Positions 61,438 to 64,000 of a stretch of DNA of 64,000 bases are shown piece by piece. The notes beneath the pieces are model-generated. The model worked only from the letters and a program-made list of their open reading frames with translations, ran no database searches and was not told where the DNA came from. The DNA is from Nostoc sp. FACHB-110. GTDB taxonomy: Bacteria; Cyanobacteriota; Cyanobacteriia; Cyanobacteriales; Nostocaceae. The stretch covers positions 1-64,000 of the forward strand of contig NZ_JACJRU010000039.1 of assembly GCF_014697425.1 (NCBI RefSeq), given 5' to 3'. The stretch's first letter is position 1; each line of letters opens with the position of its first letter. The position numbers and the translations under genes were made by a program.

Positions 61438-63201
61438 ATGAATACGCAAGTAAAAAAAATTCTGATTTTAGCTTCTAACCCCAGAAACTCAACAAAACTA
61501 CGTCTAGATGAAGAAATTCGAGAAATAGATAACGCTTTAAAAAGCTCTAAACATCGAGAGCAATTTGAACTAAAGCAACAATGGGCCGTTCGTCCTAGAG
61601 ATATGCGTAAGGCATTACAAGACAATGAACCACAAATTGTTCATTTTTCTGGTCATGGTTCAGGTGAAGAAGGATTAGTTTTAGAAGATGTTACAGGCCA
61701 AGCTCAACTTGTCAGTACAGAAGCGCTCGCTGGAATGTTTGAATTGTGTGCCGACCAAGTAGAGTGCGTAGTCTTAAACGCCTGTTATTCAGAGGTACAA
61801 GCAAATGCAATCGCCCAATATATCAAGTATGTGATTGGGATGAATCAAGCTGTTGGCGACCAAGCAGCATTGGAATTTGCGATCGGTTTTTATGATGCTT
61901 TAGGTGCAGGTCGTTCGATTGAATATGCTTATAAATCAGGATGTGTGAGCATTCAAATGGCAGGAATTTCTGAGCAACTAACACCTGTCTTAATAACTGG
62001 TAAACAAACTACAAATAGTTTAATTTATTCCTCTTCGGCATATGTTGAATCTGAAGTTAGAAATCACAAATTAACCACTTCTAATTCAGTCTCAACTGTG
62101 ATTCATCCAAGCGAAATTCCTTTACATAACAATATTAATTCCTCTGTTAGTGACGATTCCCAGCCAGAGATAAATTTATTAGATATCGATGACCCAGAAG
62201 GACAAGTCCCTTTAGACTCACGCTTATATATTGAACGTCCTCCTAATGAAACTCGTTGTTACGAGACAATTCTCAAACCAGGCGCACTTATTCGGATTAA
62301 AGCACCTCGTCAAATGGGCAAATCTTCCTTAATGCTCAGAATTCTTCATCATGCAATCAATCACAATTATCGTGCCGTATCATTAAACTTACAATCTGCG
62401 GGTGGGCAAGTTATTGCCAGTCTTGAACAATTTTTGTATTGGTTTTGTGCTCGAATAACTCGCAAATTAAATTTGCCAGACCAATTAAAAGACTATTGGC
62501 AAGGGCCGATGAGTAGTAATGATAAATGTACAGATTACTTCGAGTTATTTTTACTAGAAAATCTTAATTGTCCTTTGTTATTGTGCTTAGATGAAGTTGA
62601 TGAATTATTTAAGCACCCAGAAATTGCTAATGACTTTTTTGGACTATTACGCGCTTGGCATGAAGAAGCCAAAATAAATCCTGTTTGGCAAAATCTGCGA
62701 ATGGTAATTATCCATTCCAAAGAAGTTTATATCCCCCTGAATATTAACCAGTCACCTTTTAATGTCGGGGTTCCTATTGAATTATTTCCTTTTACACGCA
62801 CACAGGTTATGGAATTAATTCAAAAGCATGGGATGAACTGGTCAGAGTCAAAAATAGATCAATTGATGGAGTTGGTCAATGGACATCCTTACTTATTGCG
62901 AATGGCATTGTATCAAATTATCAAAAATGGAGTACCGCTAGCATCACTCACAGAAATTGCTCCAACTGAAGGCTGGTTATTTGGAGAACATTTACGTCGC
63001 CATCTCTATAACTTAGAAGAAAATCCGACGCTTATTTCTGTTTTCAAGCAAGTATTAGCTGTTAATCAACCACTTTCTATCAAAACAGCAGATGCTTTTA
63101 AACTTGCCAGTATGGGGTTAGTACGCTATGAAGGTAATGCCGTCAGTCCTCTGTGCAATCTTTATCGCCGATATTTTCAAGAGAGATTAGGAGTAATTTA
63201 A
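61438..63201 (+). CDS. CHAT caspase-like peptidase fused to AAA_35-type ATPase
   Basis: 587 residues with two parts. Residues about 5-190 form a CHAT/caspase-like domain: KILILASNPRNSTKLRLDEE, then IVHFSGHGSGEEGLVLED with the catalytic His73, and VECVVLNACYSEVQANAIAQ with the catalytic Cys116. Residues about 240-580 are an AAA-like (AAA_35, winged-helix-bearing) ATPase: RLYIERPPNETRCYETIL, Walker A APRQMGKSSLML with Lys295, Walker B LLLCLDEVDELF, and VNGHPYLLRMALYQI. CHAT domains in bacteria are proteases often tied to regulated cell death or defence. The stop is one base from the next gene's start, so the two are co-transcribed. Confidence 0.88.
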   Translation: MNTQVKKILILASNPRNSTKLRLDEEIREIDNALKSSKHREQFELKQQWAVRPRDMRKALQDNEPQIVHFSGHGSGEEGLVLEDVTGQAQLVSTEALAGMFELCADQVECVVLNACYSEVQANAIAQYIKYVIGMNQAVGDQAALEFAIGFYDALGAGRSIEYAYKSGCVSIQMAGISEQLTPVLITGKQTTNSLIYSSSAYVESEVRNHKLTTSNSVSTVIHPSEIPLHNNINSSVSDDSQPEINLLDIDDPEGQVPLDSRLYIERPPNETRCYETILKPGALIRIKAPRQMGKSSLMLRILHHAINHNYRAVSLNLQSAGGQVIASLEQFLYWFCARITRKLNLPDQLKDYWQGPMSSNDKCTDYFELFLLENLNCPLLLCLDEVDELFKHPEIANDFFGLLRAWHEEAKINPVWQNLRMVIIHSKEVYIPLNINQSPFNVGVPIELFPFTRTQVMELIQKHGMNWSESKIDQLMELVNGHPYLLRMALYQIIKNGVPLASLTEIAPTEGWLFGEHLRRHLYNLEENPTLISVFKQVLAVNQPLSIKTADAFKLASMGLVRYEGNAVSPLCNLYRRYFQERLGVI

Positions 63202-63202
63202 C

Positions 63203-64000
63203 GTGTCTGTAATTAATTCTCCTTTTGATTATCAAGTTGGTGGTAGTCTTCCTATTGATGCGCTAACTTATGTGCGACGACAAGCTGATGAAGAACTTTA
63301 CCAAGCATTAAAAGCTGGAGAGTTTTGTTATGTACTCAACTCTAGACAAATGGGTAAGTCTAGTTTACGTGTTCAGACAATGCAAAGATTACAGGCAGAT
63401 GGCATAGTTTGTGTAGCTGTTGATATTACAAGAATTGGCACTTGCGAGATTACATCAGAGCAATGGTACGCAGGTATGATTAAAAATATTGCTCAACCAC
63501 TAGGACTGCGACGTAATTTCAATTTAAATAGTTGGTGGGCAGAAAATAGTCTATTATCTTACGTCCAAAGATTTGCTACTTTTTTAGAAGAAGTTTTACT
63601 CGCATCAATTACTCAAAATATTGTCATCTTTATTGATGAAATTGATAGTATTTTGAGTTTACCATTTAAGATGGATGAGTTTTTTGCGCTGATTCGAGAA
63701 TGTTTTAACCGCCGAGCAGAACGGAAAGATTATCGGCGATTAACCTTTGTACTTTTAGGAGTAGCAACTCCATCAGATTTAATTAGCAATAAACAAACTA
63801 CACCGTTTAATATTGGTCGTCTCATTAAATTAAAGGGATTTCAACTGCATGAATGCCAACCATTAATGCAAGGCTTGGCAATTAAAACTAATAATCCGCA
63901 ATCTTTAATTCAAGCAATCCTTAACTGGACTGGAGGGCAACCATTTTTAACACAAAAACTGTGTAAATTAATCCTACATTCTGAAGCAGCAGTTCTTGAT
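63203..64000 (+). CDS. AAA_35-type ATPase, truncated by window end
   Basis: 266 codons visible from the GTG at 63203; the frame continues past the window. It is a second AAA_35-type ATPase: YQVGGSLPIDALTYVRRQAD, Walker A LNSRQMGKSSLRVQTMQRL, Walker B IVIFIDEIDSILSLP, then FNIGRLIKLKGFQLHECQPL and WTGGQPFLTQKLCKLI. The order matches the family's usual core, after which many cyanobacterial members carry WD40 repeats; that part is not seen here. It starts one base after the previous stop, so translational coupling is likely, and the two ATPase domains are paralogous. Confidence 0.85.
   Translation, partial: MSVINSPFDYQVGGSLPIDALTYVRRQADEELYQALKAGEFCYVLNSRQMGKSSLRVQTMQRLQADGIVCVAVDITRIGTCEITSEQWYAGMIKNIAQPLGLRRNFNLNSWWAENSLLSYVQRFATFLEEVLLASITQNIVIFIDEIDSILSLPFKMDEFFALIRECFNRRAERKDYRRLTFVLLGVATPSDLISNKQTTPFNIGRLIKLKGFQLHECQPLMQGLAIKTNNPQSLIQAILNWTGGQPFLTQKLCKLILHSEAAVLD

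Overview
The window looks like chromosomal DNA of a filamentous, heterocyst-type cyanobacterium (Nostoc/Anabaena/Calothrix group). The HIP1 octamer GCGATCGC is very frequent. There is a chlorophyll gene (chlH) and a high-light-inducible protein gene. XisH/XisI homologues and heptamer tandem repeats are present, and so are multidomain Ser/Thr-His kinases of the HstK type known from Anabaena.

Region 1 (about 1-14.8 kb) is mostly housekeeping: alanine dehydrogenase, a high-light-inducible protein, a secreted WD40 protein, tRNA-His, a DUF4359 protein, the siroheme pair sirB-cobA, an LpxB-like glycosyltransferase, an aldo/keto reductase and chlH. Between the reductase and chlH lies a toxin-antitoxin pair whose PIN-domain toxin gene is split by a 164-bp MITE-like element. 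Two longer relatives of that element lie at 6.3 and 26.2 kb.

Region 2 (about 14.8-20.9 kb) is an AT-rich accessory island of small modules: higBA, an unrecognised coiled-coil protein, hicAB, brnTA, a second PIN toxin pair, xisHI and a Uma2-family nuclease. From hicAB onward nearly every module is separated from the next by copies of one HIP1-rich dispersed repeat family. Region 3 (21-26.2 kb) has a GGDEF protein, a small heavy-metal-binding protein and alaS.

Region 4 (26.5-61.3 kb) dominates the window. It holds five tandem giant genes (about 1800-1960 codons each). Each encodes a Ser/Thr kinase domain, an AAA-type ATPase, a long helical TPR-like region, a GAF domain, sometimes a PAS domain, and a histidine kinase. 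A headless sixth copy precedes them. Between copies 2 and 3 lies a three-gene sensory set: a Tat/lipoprotein solute-binding protein without transporter genes, a membrane hybrid histidine kinase, and a receiver-histidine kinase. The kinase domain of the last resembles those of the giant genes. Blocks of DNA are identical between copies while the middles have diverged, which indicates duplication plus gene conversion. A 15-bp motif (CTGGGAATACTARAT) follows six of the histidine-kinase reading frames.

Region 5 (61.4-64 kb) encodes a caspase-like CHAT peptidase fused to an AAA_35-type ATPase, followed at once by a second AAA_35 gene that runs off the end. The overall picture is a large signalling array next to a possible protease/ATPase effector pair. 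A functional link between them is inference.
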